Source: Lunularia cruciata
Lineage: Eukaryota > Streptophyta > Marchantiopsida > Lunulariales > Lunulariaceae
NCBI GenBank assembly: GCA_948567375.1
Contig: OX419762.1
Span: forward strand, 55,074,841-55,138,840
DNA length: 64,000 nt
Reading direction: 5' to 3'
Within the stretch, counting starts at the first letter, position 1, and each line of letters starts with the position of its first letter. Both the position numbers and the translations under genes were made by a program. Positions 35,701-47,380 of the stretch are shown here, in pieces. The notes beneath the pieces were generated by a model that saw only the letters and a program-made list of their open reading frames with translations, was not told the origin of the DNA and made no database searches.

Positions 35701-36079
35701 GACATCAGATCCAAAGTAGAGGATCTGATCCAAGCCAAGGTGGGTAAACCCAAAGTTCCTTGGGTCCAGACCATCGGTACTCCGGTCACCATTCTAAAGT
35801 GACCCGAAGTAAGGTTGGAGAAGGGTGAAACCTTGAACCCAAAGACCAAGGTCAGGAAGGTGAAACTTGGAAGGGTGCCATAATATGATATTGTGGCAGA
35901 TTTTGCATCTAACCAAGCCAATGTTACTTTTAAGCAATTGTGGGAGGACAACAAGCTACACAAAAAGCAGCTGAGTTTGGCTCTTAAGAAAGTAAGGGCA
36001 ATGACCAAGAAAGATTTTTTGGCTCTCTATCATATTGAGTAAGAAGATTTGGGATCTCTTGAAGTGGATGCAGAGATTT

Positions 36080-36620
36080 TGGGTTGCAAGATCACCTCTG
36101 TACCCATTGATTTGGATTCTAGTGTGAATGTCATGAAAAAAGATACTGCACATTGATTGGGGTATCATATATTTGAGCCCATATCCCAAATTTTGAAGTT
36201 TGCAGATCAGACCAGAAGACAACCTTTGGGCATGTTGTCTAATATAACTACAATCATTGGAGAAGTGCCCTTAAAATTGAACTACATCATGTTGAGACCA
36301 ATGACCAAATCTGGTTATCCATTATTGATTGGAAGACCTTGGTTTTACATTGCTCAAGTTATTGTGGATTGGGACTAGCATAAGTTGAGGTTCAAAGGCA
36401 TCTCATCCGAGGACCAAATGCTAGTGCTAGTGAGTTGGAAAAAGATATCATACCTTAGGGAAACAACTTTGTTAGAAGATGAATCTAAAGTTTCATAGTC
36501 TTCATCTTTGGAAGACTTGGATGAAGAAGTCCAAGTCAATTACTTGGAAGGTTATGAGGTAGAGGTCAAAGATGAAGACCCAAATGATATCACCTTGATG
36601 AAAGCAATTTGGAGGAATGG
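36080..36620 (+). pseudogene. Element C protease region
   Basis: PIDLDSSVNVM at about 36105-36135 aligns with SIDLGSNVNVM in element B. The active-site glycine is Asp here, so this protease would be dead. YPLLIGRPW follows near 36320, then VDW and an acidic linker to RT. Confidence 0.65.
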
Positions 36621-36699
36621 GGTTTGAACTCCATCTGACTTGGGTTAAGCCAAGTCAGCCATGTTGAAGGAGTCATCTATCATGATGACTATCAAGACG

Positions 36700-37367
36700 T
36701 AGTCTTACCCAAAGGAAAGGTTTTGAAAATATCAAAGACAGTCACTTCAAACGAGTTGGTAGGATACACTACCTTGTTTATTGAGTACCATGATGTATTT
36801 GCCTGGTCTATTGATCAAATGACAGGAATTCCCAAACAACTTGGGAACATCATATTGATCTAGTTGAAGGTGCAATTCCAATTTGGCAAAGACAATATTG
36901 CCTAAACTTGAAGTACTCACTTCTAGTAAAAGATGAAATCAATAAGTACTTGGGAGCTAAGATAATTTTTTTCTATCTTGAGCAATGAATGGGTTTTTCC
37001 CATTTTCATTGCTCCAAAGAAGAAGATTGGGAAGATTTGAGTATGCCAAGATTTCCACAAATTAAATGCAATGATGAGAAAGGATCATCATCCTTTGCCC
37101 GTCACAAATACTATTTTGGATAAAGTAGCCGATCATCCTTGCTATAGTTTTCTTGGTGGATTCTCAGGCTATAATCAAGTGTCCATCCAAGAAGAAGACA
37201 AGGAAAAGACCTCATTCAAACTCAATTGGGGCACATTCACTTACAATCAAATGTCCTCTGGGTTATGCAATGCTCTCGCTACTTTCCAGTGGATGATAAA
37301 TGCAATTTTTAGAGATTTTTTGCAAAATTTTGTGGAAGTTTTATTGATGACTTTTTTGTGTTTGGTC
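36700..37367 (+). pseudogene. Element C reverse transcriptase, part 1
   Basis: Contains VFPIFIAPKKKIGKI (about 36990), KDHHPLPVTNTILDK, CYSFLGGFSGYNQVSI and SSGLCNALATFQWM, then a frameshift before the catalytic FIDDFFVFG at 37341-37366. It is cut by element F at 37367 and continues at 43791. Confidence 0.85.
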
Positions 37368-37990
37368 TGTGAGCTGGCTTGTCTTTGCCAAGCCATTGGA
37401 ATTTGGATTATAGGATGTAGTTACTCTATGTGTGATAGAGAGATGTTGTAGCATGGTTGTAGTGATGCTTCTTGTAAACTTTCCTCCTCTATCAGAAACC
37501 AACTCCAAAGAGCATCCAAACCTAGTGATAATGAATTCATAAAGAAATCTACCAACCTTATCTTCATTCTTGTCCCTCAATGGTCTAGCCTCAACCCACT
37601 TGGTAAGGTAATCAGTAACTACCACAATGTACCAATTGTTCCTTGGGGTTCTATTGAGAGGACCTACAAAATCAATTCTCCACTTCTCATAAGCTTCTAA
37701 TAATGAAATTGATCTAATTAGTGGAGTGGAAGTAGAATTTCTAGCAAAAGCTTGACAAACATGACAAGTTTTGAAATAATCAAGATAATCCTTGAAAATT
37801 GCTCCCCAATGGTAACCTGCATCTAGAATCTTGAAAGCAGTCACCTTTCTTGCAAAGTGCTCTCCACACACTAAACCTTCATGAAACTCCTTTATGAGTA
37901 GGATAGACTTGTCCTTACCCAGTGCTCTTTAAAGTAGACCATCTACTCCTTGGTGAAAAATAATATCCTCCACCATTGTATAAGGTCTAG
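37368..37990 (-). pseudogene. Element F integrase, truncated
   Basis: Zinc-binding end CHVCQAFA, then the catalytic core WRIDFVGPLN (first Asp) and LVSDRGGKFTR (second Asp). It stops after SYNPNSNGLAK, before the catalytic Glu, at the junction with element C. The frame is open from 37871 to the junction. Confidence 0.85.
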
Positions 37991-38179
37991 ATCTTGCTGC
38001 AAGGGCTTCTTCTCCCTAGCATGCATCCCTTCTGGATAGTTACCTCTTGTCACAAATCCACAATCCCCTTGTACTCCATTGGAACCTCTTGAGTGACTAA
38101 GATTGTCATGAGCTCCTCGTCCGGAAAGGAATCATCCACTAGCTCATCTCCATCATGATCATAGGCCCTAGATAATTAA

Positions 38180-39640
38180 TCAACATTTGCATGTTTCTTT
38201 CTTGGCCTATCCTCAATGGTGTTGTCATACTCAGATAAGAGTATCATCCACCTTGCTTGTCTCACATCAACATTAGGCTTGTTGAAGATGTACTTCAAAG
38301 CCTTGTGAGCCGTGACAATGGTGGCTTCCCTCCAATCAAGTAGTGTCTAAACTTCTTGAGACCAAAGATCATTGCCAACCCTTCTCTCTCTGTGACAGAT
38401 TAGTTCTTTTCTGCTGAAACCATCCACCTACTAGCATAAGCTATTGGATGATCATGCCCATCTTGGTCTAATTGAATAAGAGTGCATCCTATAGCAACAT
38501 TAGAAGCATCAATGTAGAGGATGAAAGACTTATTCCAATCAGGTTTAGCAAGAATTGGAGCTACAACAAGGGATTGTTTGAGCTCCTCAAAAGCTTTGAG
38601 AGCCTCCTTGTCCTCCAAAATCACCATGTAATCTACATCCTTCTTCATATAGATGGTCAATGCATAAGCCTTGTTGGAAAATGAGACGATGAACCTCCTA
38701 TAGTACCCAACCATCCCCAAGAATTGGCGTAACTTTGTCAAGTTTGAAGGGAATGGAAGGTCTGAGATTTTCCTCACCTTCTTAAGATCAACTGCTATTC
38801 CATCCTTGGAAATCATGTGCTCCAAAAGTAGACCTTCATCATATCCAAAAATGCACTTCTCTAGGTTGAGTGATGCATTTGCCTCATCCAAGCATTGCAA
38901 GACCTTGATTAGATGCTCAAAGTGCTCCTCCTTGCTTCCATAAACATAAAAGTCATCAATGAAGTCTCTCACAAATTTTCCAATGAAAGGTTCAAATACA
39001 TTGTTCATCAACTATTGGAATGTGGTTGGAGCATTGCAAAGCCCAAAAGGCATGACTTTGAAAGCATAAGTTCTCCAAGGTTTGGTGAATGTGGTGAGTT
39101 GTTGATGTTATGGTGTAGTCTTGATTTGGTTATATCCACTATAAATATCTCCAAAACTATACATCTCATGACCTGCAACCTCCTCCAAGATCTCATCAAT
39201 GAATAGTAGTGGGTAGTAGTACTTCTTGGTAACAACATTGAGCTTCTTGTAATCCACACATACTCAAAGCTTGCCATTATTTCTCTTCACAATGACAATT
39301 AAAGACACCTATTCTGAATTCTCCACCTCAAAGATAAATCCAGTCTCCTTGAGCTTATCAATCTCCTCCTTCACAACCAAAGATATTGGTGGGCTAATGC
39401 AACATTTCTTTTGGCAGATTGGTCTTGCATGTGACTCCACCTCTATCTTGTGCTCCTCCAAGGTGACTTCCTTCAAATCCTTGTAATTGAAAGCAAACAC
39501 AAGGATGAACTTGCAAAAAATCTCCTCAAATCTCACCTTCTCCTCCTTGGTAACATTTGGGCCATACTTGAGGGTAGCTAACCTTCTCTCTACCTTCTCA
39601 AGTGTCAATGGTGATTTATCTAGGTCCTTCAAAATCTATG
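38180..39640 (-). pseudogene. Element F reverse transcriptase and RNase H
   Basis: N-terminal RT at 39632-39309 (KLKETGFIFEVENSE, CQKKCCISPPI). The middle is at 39277-39008 with VDYKKLN and YSGYNQIKT equivalents. Catalytic VRDFIDDFYVYGSKEEH and LRQFLGMVGYYRRF at 39011-38650. RNase H starts ILYIDASNVAIG (about 38520), with TEREGLAMIF downstream of a stop at 38400. Only a few stops separate the parts, so F is less decayed than A, B and C here. Confidence 0.85.
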
Positions 39641-40150
39641 GCTTAGGTAAAAAATCCATAGCACACAAGGGATACACATCTACATCCAATTCAGATTCAT
39701 CCTCCTCCATGGAAGTCTCCTCTTCCATGCTTGTGTCCACACTTGAAGCTCCTTCTTCAGAATTTGATTCCCAATAATCAGAAGATGGTGTATCTGAATG
39801 TGAAGTGTTGGTGGTGTTAGTCACAAGAATTATGACTCTATAGTTTGATGGCCCAGTCCTCAAGTACCCTTTGTGCCATCTATCAGTTGGGCGTGCTGCT
39901 CTCAACCATGGCCTCCCAAGAAGTAAGTCATAGCTTGAATCCTTCAAGACTTGGAAAGTCATGAGATTTTAAACTCCCGTAACTGAAACTACTACCTTAT
40001 GCATCACCCCTACTGGTCAAACTTGTTTTTGTTTGCCATGCTCACCACAAATGTTGAAAGCCTTGAGGGTATCATACCCAACTTCTTCATCAACTTTTTT
40101 GACATGGCATTTACTGCTGATCCTCCATTAACCAATGCATCCTTGATGTT
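39636..40150 (-). pseudogene. Element F protease
   Basis: The active-site box reads ALVNGGSAVNAM at about 40137-40100. Related plant elements have an Asp where Asn stands here, so the catalytic Asp is lost, by a change that fits deamination. The C-terminal part has DLLLGRPWLRAA at 39930-39890. An acidic, Ser/Glu-rich linker (39780-39660) follows toward RT. Confidence 0.7.
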
Positions 40151-40440
40151 GTGACCATTCACTCTCACATCAATCTTGTAGACATATTCACAAGCCTCCT
40201 ATGGTGCTGGCTTGGCATCCACCACCCCCATTGATACTAGAGCTTTTTCCTTCTTCTTTCTCTTGCTCCTTGCAAACCACCTCTAAGCTCCTTTCTCAAA
40301 GTAGGATTCAAAGCAATCAATTGGCTCAGTGTGATGTTAGCCTTGTGACTACCAACATCCTCCAACACATTATAGTTCCATTGTTGCTTTGGAATCAAGA
40401 AGTCTTCCATCCCCAACTTCTTCCTTGGAATCTTTGTTGA

Positions 40441-41636
40441 TTATGGTGTTGAGGTGCAAGTGCTCCTAGTAGACATAGGAGTATCCTTGCTTGGAGTAAA
40501 TCCTTGACAAGAGTGAACATCCTCTACAAAACGAGCTCTCTTTTTCTCTTGTGCCAAAAGCTCCAAATTAAGACCCTTGGAGTTTGAGCACTCTCCCTTC
40601 TCATACTTGCTCTCAACCAAATCTATGGATGCTATCTCCTTACATTTATTTGGATGAAGAGCCACTTGGGTTTCACTTCCTCACTCTTTTCCTCTATTGG
40701 CTCCCTCATAACCCTTTCCTCCATGGTAAGTGGAATTTGGGCAATTCCTTTGGATATGGCCTCTTCCTCCACAACCAAAACAATTTCTCTCATTGAAATT
40801 GTTGGCTGGTTAGCCTGCTCTACATGGATAGTTTCAATAACTCCTAGGTCCTCTCCCTACATTCTGATCCACCTCTCTCTTCTCCCATAGTTGCACCACA
40901 TTGATCTTGAGATCTGCAAGTTGTTCTATGATGGTTTGAAGTGGATCCTTTGGTGGAGGTGCAAGAACAAGAGCGAGTACTACTTGTGGTGCAACTCTTT
41001 CTACCAAAATATCAAAAGTTCCACCATACTTGTAACCTTGAGGAGGATGCATAACCTCCTTCACCACCAAATCATTCTCATCTCCTTCCAAACTCTCCTC
41101 CATACAAATTGCAATCTTGATAGCTTCAACCTTGGAAGAAGGTTTCTTATACCTCACCTTCCTTCTAATTTGTGGTCTCAATCCTCCCACAAAATTCTTG
41201 GTGAGCATGGCCCCTATGCCAATCATTGTAGTCTACACATCATCCCCACCCTTCCTATACACTATGCAAAATCTGGACTCTAACTTTTCTACTCTTCTCA
41301 CATAGACTCTCACTTTCTCTCCATCTCCTTGCTTGAGAAAGGTAACCTCACTCATCAATCTCTCATAACTCTCATCTGGAAGAAAGTTCTTAATGAGTGC
41401 TGAAGTCAAACTCTCCCAAGGCTCTTCTTGCACATCTCTCCTCTCTCTCTTATGGTATTCTGACTCATACCATGTAAGTGTTGTATCTCAAAGAAATCTG
41501 GTAATAATGAGCCCCACTCATTCTTCCTCCTCTCATTGTTTCCTCTGCAAGCTCTCTTGAAGTCTCTCACAAAGGCTTCCACATCTTCTCCATCCTTGCC
41601 AAAGAAAACCAGAATTTTCCCCATCTTAACCACTCA
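40441..41636 (-). pseudogene. Element F gag with CCHC knuckle
   Basis: Starts near 41633 (MVKMGKILVFFGKDGED, VEAFVRDFKRA) and runs with frame changes near 41420 and 41230 through ESLTSALIKNFLPDESYERL, VRVYVRRVEKLESRF and KNFVGGLRPQIRRKV, which are features of plant retrotransposon gag. The zinc knuckle CFGCGGRGHIQRNC is at about 40784-40743. A Lys-rich, CHSCQ-containing stretch follows to 40441. Confidence 0.8.
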
Positions 41637-41853
41637 TTATCTTTCTTTTCTCTCAATATTTTTTTTTCTTTTCTCTCTCTCTATAAATAATAGAGTATGT
41701 ACATGACTAACACCATCTAAGAATAATCCACTCTAGCAAACACAAAAATTTTAGGTTACTCCAAGATTTCTATAGTAACATCAAATCCTAGAGTGCATAT
41801 TAATCAAACTCTCATAGATAATTTATCCATAAGTTGAAAGATTATCTCCATCA

Positions 41854-42354
41854 CTAATCTTGAGAACTAGCTGATGAAGGTGGTAGTATTTCTGTAGCTG
41901 TACTAAGACTCTTTCCAAGATCCTTCACCAAAGTCTCCAAAAGTGCTTTGACTCTACTACACTCATGTCCTTTTGGAAGTCCTTCCACTCCGCAAACCTC
42001 ACACAACTCCTGTGTCTTAGATCTTCTCCCTCCCAATCTTGGTGAGGAAGGTCCAACATGCAAACCCAAGTCAAGAAAACCTCTCCTTTCTGGGGTTTAG
42101 GGTTTAGGGACCTAAACCCTAAATCTCTTGCTCTCAAGGGTCAATGGACATGAAATTGCTTTATGTCCCTTCTCTCTACATAGAAAGCACTTAGACTCAC
42201 TCTTTCCTCCAAGTAGTGTAGGTTTTTGGATCCTCTCAACACTCTCGTCAAATTCTATTGTAAACTCTCTTTCCCTCAAATCCACCCCTAAAATCACCTC
42301 AAACCCTTGGGGAACCTTGCATAGTCTCAATTTCCACTCTTGATGACAGTCCAT
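41854..42354 (-). pseudogene. Element F leader ORF with zinc knuckle
   Basis: Between the 5' LTR and gag of F. The first part (42354-42112) reads MDCHQEWKLRLCKVPQGF, then an acidic segment and CFLCREKGHKAISC, a CCHC knuckle. A second Cys/His cluster CEVCGVEGLPKGHEC is coded at about 42000-41955 in another frame. A Ser/Thr-rich end stops at 41854. An extra ORF before gag is known in some Tat/Ogre elements. I cannot tell whether this is the same kind. Confidence 0.55.
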
Positions 42355-43102
42355 GTTCCCAAGATGAATCTAAACACTCAAACATGCTTTTTGTTGCTCT
42401 CAAACTCCTCATGCATGAGATCTCAACTTTGCAAAATTAACCCTTCCTCACAATGTCACTCAAATCTCTCAACTAGTATGTCATAGTCCTCTGAAATTTT
42501 TTACTCTTGATCAAAACTCTAGGGCATATCTCCTTACAAAATTTTAGATCTTTTCATCAAGCCATTTGGCCTAGACACCTTTCTATTCAGCACACATATT
42601 TAAACACACTCACTTTAAAAAGTCACAACTCTCTGTGCAAGAATGATCTCTCTCTCTAAGTTTGTTGCTAGCAAGTAGGATACAATGCACTGAAATTTCT
42701 TAGAAAGTTTCACAACAATCCACTAAAAATTGAAGAAATTGCAGACTTTGTACAATTTTCCAAAGAGCATGTAGTTGCGGGAGTAGTTTACCCTATCAAC
42801 TTTCAAAAATTCTAGCCCAATGCGCATATTAGCTCTCACAATACTTCCAAGTGTACTAACTAAATGATAACCCAATCTCTCCAAATCCTTTCAAGTGTAC
42901 AAGATGTACAAAATCAGCTCAAAGACATCATAATGCACTACAGGGTATAAAAATGGGTCCAAGTTCTCTTATATAATTTTAGCACTCTCTTCCACTAAAG
43001 TTCTCTCCAAGTGAGCTCTCATAGCTTCCTTCTGTCTAATATAGAATAATATGCAAAATATTGTCTTACCTTCTAGAGAGATCATGACAATGGAACCAAA
43101 AA

Positions 43103-43785
43103 TGTAAGCCGACCTGTCTCTCACTCAGGATGAACCTTTGATGGCTATTATGGTAGCGCACCATAGACTAAGAAGGCAAAAAACCCCAACTCCATCATAC
43201 TCCTCCAAGGCTAACACTCCAAGACTCAAGACATTGCTCACTAGAGAACTCAATGAGAGAGATAGTTGCAGATGAAAGGATGATGAGTACCTCCTCACCC
43301 CTAGTTTATATACTTATGAAATAGTAAGGCACCAAAGGTACTAATTACTAGAGTAACTCAAGTTATGAGGCTAAAAGTCAAGTAAAGTCAAAAAGTATGA
43401 ATATTTACCCACATGGGCATATTCCACTAAGCATGTGATCTTATCTTGACTCAACCATTAAGTCAAGGATTCCTTTACATGGGCTATCGTTGGACTATAG
43501 AAGAATCCAAAACAAGAAGGCTTCCAGGCCCAAGAGTTCTCAACTCTTTCCTCAAAGCCAAACACCTAAGAATAATACAAAGTCAACACACTAGAATCCA
43601 AAATAGTGATGCTCATCTTTATCACTTCCTCTAAAATAAGGTCTCCTCTATCTAGCTATGCCTAACTTTAGCTAATCATGACTAATGTAGAACCGTCCTT
43701 TATCTCTATATAAATAATATCTTTCAAGTCTTTGTAATACCAAGCTAAATATCATAATACCACACATACATAAATAGGTGTTACA
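43103..43785 (-). repeat. Element F 5' LTR
   Basis: 683 bp. On the minus strand it starts TGTAACACCTATTTATG at 43785 and ends GGCTTACA at 43103, followed by TTTTTGGTTCCATTGTCATG as a possible PBS. A TATA-like GTATATAAA sits at 43305-43313 on the minus strand. The partner LTR is absent, so the inner boundary is inferred only from the TG...CA ends. Confidence 0.55.
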
Positions 43786-43790
43786 AATCA

Positions 43791-44650
43791 AAGAGCACTA
43801 CATTTGGATTACCTTCACCAAACTTTTTAGAGGTGTTGTTTTGCTAGCTTGCCATTACATCCACAAAAGAGCTTCTTTGCAATGAAGGAAGGAATTATTT
43901 TGGGGCATCAAGCTCAAGGCGAGGTATTGAAGTTGATATCAAGAAGGTCAAAGTCATCTCCACTCTTGAATCCCCCAAAAATATTTGGGAGCTAAGATCC
44001 TTCTTGGGACATGTCGGATACTACAAATGCTTTGTGTCTAACTATGCGGTGCTAGCTGCACCTTTAACAAAGCTGATGAAGAAGCCTAAAGACTATTTGT
44101 GGGAATCAAAACAAGAAGAAGCTTTTCAAGTGTTGAAGAAAAAACTGGTGGAAGCACCAATTATGAAGGCTCTAAATTGGGATGTCCTTTTCATATGTAT
44201 GTGGACACTTCATCCATGGCAATTGGAGTTGTCTTAAGTTAAAAGGATAAGAAGAAGTACTATCTAATTTATTACACAAATTGATATATTTTAGTTGTAG
44301 AAAAGAACTACACTACTATTGAAAGAGAAACACTCAAAATGGGACCCGCAAGAAATTTCACCACTACCTATTAGGATACTATTTTGTCTTCCATGTAGAC
44401 CATTATGTGTTGTAGTATTTGATGAAGAAGGCAAACCTGTTTGGGCAAATTGCAAGATGGATCTTGTTATTACAAGAATTCACTTACAATGTACAAGTAA
44501 GACAGTGAGCTTTGCATTCAAATGAAAACTTCACTGTCTAGGTTAGAGACTCAAGACCAAGAATTGATGATTGATTTCTTGACAAGAAATTGTATCATTT
44601 GATGGCAATCCAAAGTATGATGTATGCGGCCAAATATCATTACTTGCATA
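43791..44650 (+). pseudogene. Element C reverse transcriptase part 2 and RNase H
   Basis: Continues from 37367. The HLDYL and LPLHPQKSFFAM equivalents at 43805-43885 match B. GIEVDIKKVKVIS, LRSFLGHVGYYK and PKDYLWESKQEEAF follow at 43930-44120, then RNase H with a disturbed YVDTxSMAIG (44190-44230) and YVDHYVL (44395). Frameshifts occur near 44210 and 44300. Confidence 0.85.
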
Positions 44651-44739
44651 CTTAGTAGTGTCCCAAGGGATTGGACCTAAAGCAGAGGGCAATCTTCCTT
44701 AGGAAAATGGGACCATACTTGCGGAAGCACAACATTTTA

Positions 44740-45526
44740 TTTAAAATGGGTGAAGACAATGAACTTTGGAGATGCTTGGAAGTATACAAATTTAGAGGAG
44801 TAATTGACTCCTTACACTCAAAGCAAGAAGAGGACACTATGGCCTGAAGAACATACTAAAGAAAATTTTTGCAATGGAGTATTGGTGGCCTACAATGTAT
44901 AAGAACACTCAAGCCCATATCCAAAATTGTAATGCCTATCAAAGAATAAGAAAGCCAACGGCTACTTCCTAATGGCCTTTGAGACCAATTTTGCCATTAG
45001 CCGCATTTGAGAAATGGGGAATTGATTTTGTGGGTCCAATTCAACCAGTGATTCAATCATGAGGAAGAGATATATCTTGGTCAGCATTGATTATGCTACC
45101 AAGATGGTTAAAGCCAAGGCAACTTGGCAAGATGATGCATAAATTGTTGTAAAATTCTTCTTGCAAAATAACATTTCATGTTATGGATGTCCTTTGGAAT
45201 TGGTCAATGACCAAAGGAATCATTTTTGAACTCACTTGTGAAGACAATAACCAAGTACTTCCAAATCAAACATTAGAAGACGATGCCTTACAACCCAAAA
45301 GCAAATGGATGATGGAAAAGGTGAATGAATTGTTGTGCAAGATTTTGAATAAGGTGAATATCAATTATACCTATGATTGGGACACAAAGCTACCTACAAC
45401 TTTTTGGGCATACAAAACCACCAAAAATATTACAACAAAGAAAACTCTATATTTCTTCACATACGAATTGCACACATACTACCAATTGGATTTAAAGTAC
45501 CATCATATTGGATCCTTTGTGAGGTG
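44740..45526 (+). pseudogene. Element C integrase
   Basis: Zinc-binding part at 44745-44950 (SLHSKQEE, then an NAYQ remnant where CDACQ stands in A). Catalytic part at 45010-45450: GIDFVGPIQ, VNDQRNHFxNSL and a MEKVNELL context. The expected C-terminal part (present in A and B) and the polypurine tract are missing: sequence goes from SYWILCE straight to the LTR start at 45527, so about 300 bp are deleted. Confidence 0.8.
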
Positions 45527-46038
45527 TGTGGTGCACACGTTTATTATTTTTTTTTCTCTTTATTAGCATTTGAGGGAAGAAGTAAGCACAGAAAGCCAAA
45601 TTGCAAAAGAAGAATGGATAAAAGTGACTTCAGAGGAAATCCAAAGAAGGCAAGATCGGATCCGATGATGGAGGTACTCAGAAGAGAAGTACGACGGAAA
45701 AAAGTCCAAAGAGCATCGTCATTGGGTCAAAAAGTGCAGATGATACAAAGATTGTCTAACAACCTTGGTATGTGACAAGAAAGTACACTTCAAGAAACAG
45801 CGGAGGCAGAAGAAGCATGTCTTGATAGTGACAGGACATCAACACGCAAAAGAGGGGAAGTCAAATTTGAAATTGACTAAAGAATGACTACAATTTGTGG
45901 TAATATAAAATTGTGATTGTGCAAGGACAAGTTGAATATGCCAAGTAAATTTCCAATTCCTTTGAGTAGTCTTCTTGTAGTAATGCGTGTCCGAAAACCA
46001 ATTGAGAGTGCAATTTTCCGAAATCCAGAAGGGGTTAG
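45527..46038 (+). repeat. Element C 3' LTR, first part
   Basis: Starts TGTGGTGCACACG, a decayed TGTGGTACCCACA, and aligns with the LTR starts of A and E (AGAAGAAGT, GAAAGCCAAATTGCA). It is interrupted at 46038 by chromovirus G and resumes at 52635. The uninterrupted site is visible in LTR E at 56357-56372 (AGAAGGGGTTAGAGTG). Confidence 0.8.
46034..46038. other. Left target-site duplication of element G
   Basis: GTTAG, repeated perfectly at 52635-52639 on the other side of the element. Confidence 0.95.
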
Positions 46039-46777
46039 TGTAATACCAAGGGTTAGCCATATGATCTAGATGTGAAATTCAGTTTGGTAACATCTGGAAT
46101 GATGTTATACATGATAGTCAAAATAGATCAGATAGAAATATCACCAAAAGAGTACTTCTACTAATAGGGCAGAAACCAAAATAGACTTGAGAACCTTAGA
46201 ACCAATAGCTAGACATATGATTTAAAGGTGAGAATTGGTTTGGTAACATATGGAAGGATGTTACACATGATGGACTAAATAGATTGGAAAGATGTATCAC
46301 CAAAAGGGGACTTCTACTAATAGAGTAGGAACCAAAATATGCTTGAAATCTTTGAAGGCAATTTTGGAGGCCTAAACGGATGAATTAGGCCTCGAAAACG
46401 TGCAGATCCCCCCCCCAAAGAAGGATAGGCTAGCCTTCCCTCCACCTTGCTTTGTCTCATGGAGAGCTTTCCAACGGTACCTTACTCACGTGATTCTGAG
46501 ATTCCTACAAGAAGATTCCCTAAAAGATTCACTCCGGTCAAAGCTTGTTTGACCAACCAGATAGGACCTAGACCAGATAGGTCACCTATCCAAGTAAGTA
46601 ATCCAAGGGTGGAGCTTGCTTACATGTCACCTATCTGTATCCCTAATCCTATGGTGGAGCTTCCTTGGAGGAGATCCTCTTTGTCTATATAATAAAGAGA
46701 AGGTGCTCCCTTGGGGCATCAAATGTTTGAGAGTGCAATCTGTGTTTTCTCTCTTCTCTTGTCCTCGGAGTATTACA
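46039..46777 (+). repeat. Element G 5' LTR
   Basis: TGTAATACC to GTATTACA. U3 holds two diverged tandem copies of a segment with a period of about 156 bp (GTTTGGTAAC at 46082 and 46238). A TATA box TATATAATA is at 46686-46694. It matches 51900-52634, apart from an extra 11 bp near 46518 and differences in a C-rich run. Confidence 0.95.
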
Positions 46778-46778
46778 A

Positions 46779-46790
46779 TGGTATCTGAGC
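46779..46790 (+). promoter_or_regulatory. Primer binding site of element G
   Basis: TGGTATCTGAGC, one base after the 5' LTR. The complement of the 3' end of plant initiator methionine tRNA gives TGGTATCAGAGC, so 11 of 12 match. Confidence 0.9.
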
Positions 46791-46917
46791 GAGTGTTCTA
46801 GTCCAAGAGAGTGGATCACCCCTCTTGGAATAGCACAAACTACTGAAACTGAGTAATGTGAGGTGGAGAACACAGAGTAATCATTAGACTTAGGAAGGAC
46901 TTTAGAGAGCGGATGGG

Positions 46918-47347
46918 ATGGATGCACCGGGGGGACAATTTCCCGCACCTAGCTTTCCATTCTCAAACCCATTCCACATCAAGGTTATGTACATCCAGCG
47001 TGAGCAGATGAGGGTATCGCTAGTTTATCACTTTGGTACGGAATTCATGGACAGAGTGATGAACTCACCAAACCCAGTGATTCTACCTGTGGTGATATAT
47101 GACAGAGAGTGGGATTTGATGATCTACATTCTATTATGATAATATGGATATGAATGTCCCAAATCCTCTCCCTTTCAACACTCAAGTAGAAATCCATTAT
47201 GTAGTGAGGCCGAAAGTGATGTTTAGAGATTTTGTGGTTAGGAATTTTGGTGAAGAGTATTATCAACGAGTGATAGCTTCTAAGGTCCCAATGGTAGTTC
47301 CGATAGTTTGTGCGCCTTCCAGAGTGATTATATTGACTCTATATTGA
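46918..47347 (+). pseudogene. Leader ORF of element G, upstream of gag
   Basis: Two adjoining frames, 46918-47139 and 47144-47347, look like one ORF of about 140 codons split by a small indel near 47140. The first starts MDAPGGQFPAPSFPF and has YHFGTEFMDRVMNSP. The second has VVRPKVMFRDFVVRNFGEEY and ends shortly before gag. The two halves resemble each other (HFGTEFMDRVM against NFGEEYYQRVI; NPVILPVV against KVPMVVPIV), suggesting an internal duplication. I do not recognise it. Chromoviruses usually go directly from PBS to gag. Confidence 0.45.
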
Positions 47348-47380
47348 AGTAGACATTAGCAATTAGGTGTTGCAGGAACC

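Larger units (their letters stand above)
37368..43785 (-). mobile_element. Element F: truncated Tat-like gypsy retrotransposon nested in C
   Basis: Minus strand. 5' LTR at 43785-43103, leader with a zinc-knuckle ORF, gag, protease, RT, RNase H and integrase. The integrase stops part-way at about 37376 and there is no 3' LTR. The left end lies exactly in the RT of C, so the 3' third of F was deleted during or after insertion. No target duplication is found (TGGTC against AATCA), in keeping with truncation. RT has FIDDFYVYG. It is a different family from A, B and C. Confidence 0.85.

Noticed and set aside
38472-38684. Plus-strand open frames across elements F and B
   Set aside because: They oppose clear pol domains read on the minus strand.
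41640-41700. Pyrimidine-rich tract with CTATAAATAA as a plus-strand promoter
   Set aside because: It lies in the leader of minus-strand element F and nothing codes downstream on the plus strand.
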